Shown: positions 6,632 through 6,672 of the stretch, piece by piece
Numbering within the stretch: the first letter of the stretch is position 1
How the letters are laid out: each line of letters opens with the position of its first letter
Origin: Bryobacteraceae bacterium
GTDB lineage: Bacteria; Acidobacteriota; Terriglobia; Bryobacterales; Bryobacteraceae
DNA length: 6,672 bases
NCBI GenBank assembly: GCA_019686145.1
Contig: JADGHK010000136.1
Span: 1-6,672 of the forward strand
Direction of reading: 5' to 3'
The notes under the pieces: generated by a model
Database searches by the model: none
Seen by the model: the letters and a program-made list of their open reading frames with translations, nothing else
Told to the model about the DNA's origin: nothing
Made by a program: the position numbers and the translations under genes

Positions 6632-6672
6632 TTGTTAAGCAACCTTTGGAGCGACAGCCTCCGGATTCTCGC
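6632..6672 (+). CDS. Possible start of a further + strand gene (runs off the window)
   Basis: The frame is open from just after a TAG at 6608-6610 to the window end. It offers GTG at 6614, GTG at 6623 and TTG at 6632. TTG 6632 is favoured because AGAGGT (6617-6622) lies 9 bases ahead. The following residues, MLSNLWSDSLRIL, would make a plausible amphipathic N-terminal helix, but only 13 complete codons are visible and no family can be named. If real, it begins about 50 bases after the GT9-like gene and could share its transcript. The stretch may equally be non-coding. Confidence 0.25.
   Translation, partial: MLSNLWSDSLRIL

Overview
The window looks like a chromosomal glycan-biosynthesis segment from a GC-rich, probably Gram-negative bacterium. 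It has two GT9 (heptosyltransferase-type) glycosyltransferases, a fused two-domain glycosyltransferase, an MsbA-like full-length ABC exporter, and very tight gene packing. The flavour (a YetF/DUF421 protein beside GT9 enzymes, GC-rich codons, frequent non-ATG starts) would suit Acidobacteriota or a similar soil phylum. That placement is a guess: no rRNA or marker gene is present.

Layout from left to right. (1) 1-254 (+) is the C-terminal end of a YetF/DUF421 membrane protein. (2) 263-1324 (+) is a complete GT9 glycosyltransferase with a C-terminal cysteine cluster, 8 bases after the previous stop. (3) 1321-3156 (-) is a complete ABC exporter with fused membrane and ATPase domains; it converges on the GT9 gene and their stop codons overlap. 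(4) 3157-3323 is a 167-base gap holding a good sigma70-type promoter for the exporter and a leader of about 130 bases with small inverted repeats. (5) 3324-5198 (-) is a GT2 plus GT-B fused glycosyltransferase. (6) 5199-5361 is a short divergent control region; it holds a strong Shine-Dalgarno sequence not followed by any normal start codon. (7) 5362-6582 (+) is a divergent GT9-like protein with an extra helical N-terminal region. (8) 6583-6672 is a short tail that may contain the first codons of another + strand gene.

The genes make sense together as assembly and export of a surface glycan or glycolipid (lipopolysaccharide core, O-antigen-like or exopolysaccharide). Four glycosyltransferase domains in three proteins would add sugars from nucleotide-sugar donors at the cytoplasmic face, and the homodimeric ABC exporter would flip the product or a lipid-linked precursor. 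The specific sugars, linkages and product cannot be read from the sequence. No mobile element, CRISPR array, tRNA or rRNA was seen. The most notable oddities are the possible ATC start of the last GT9-like gene, the double-domain glycosyltransferase, and the cysteine cluster of the first GT9.
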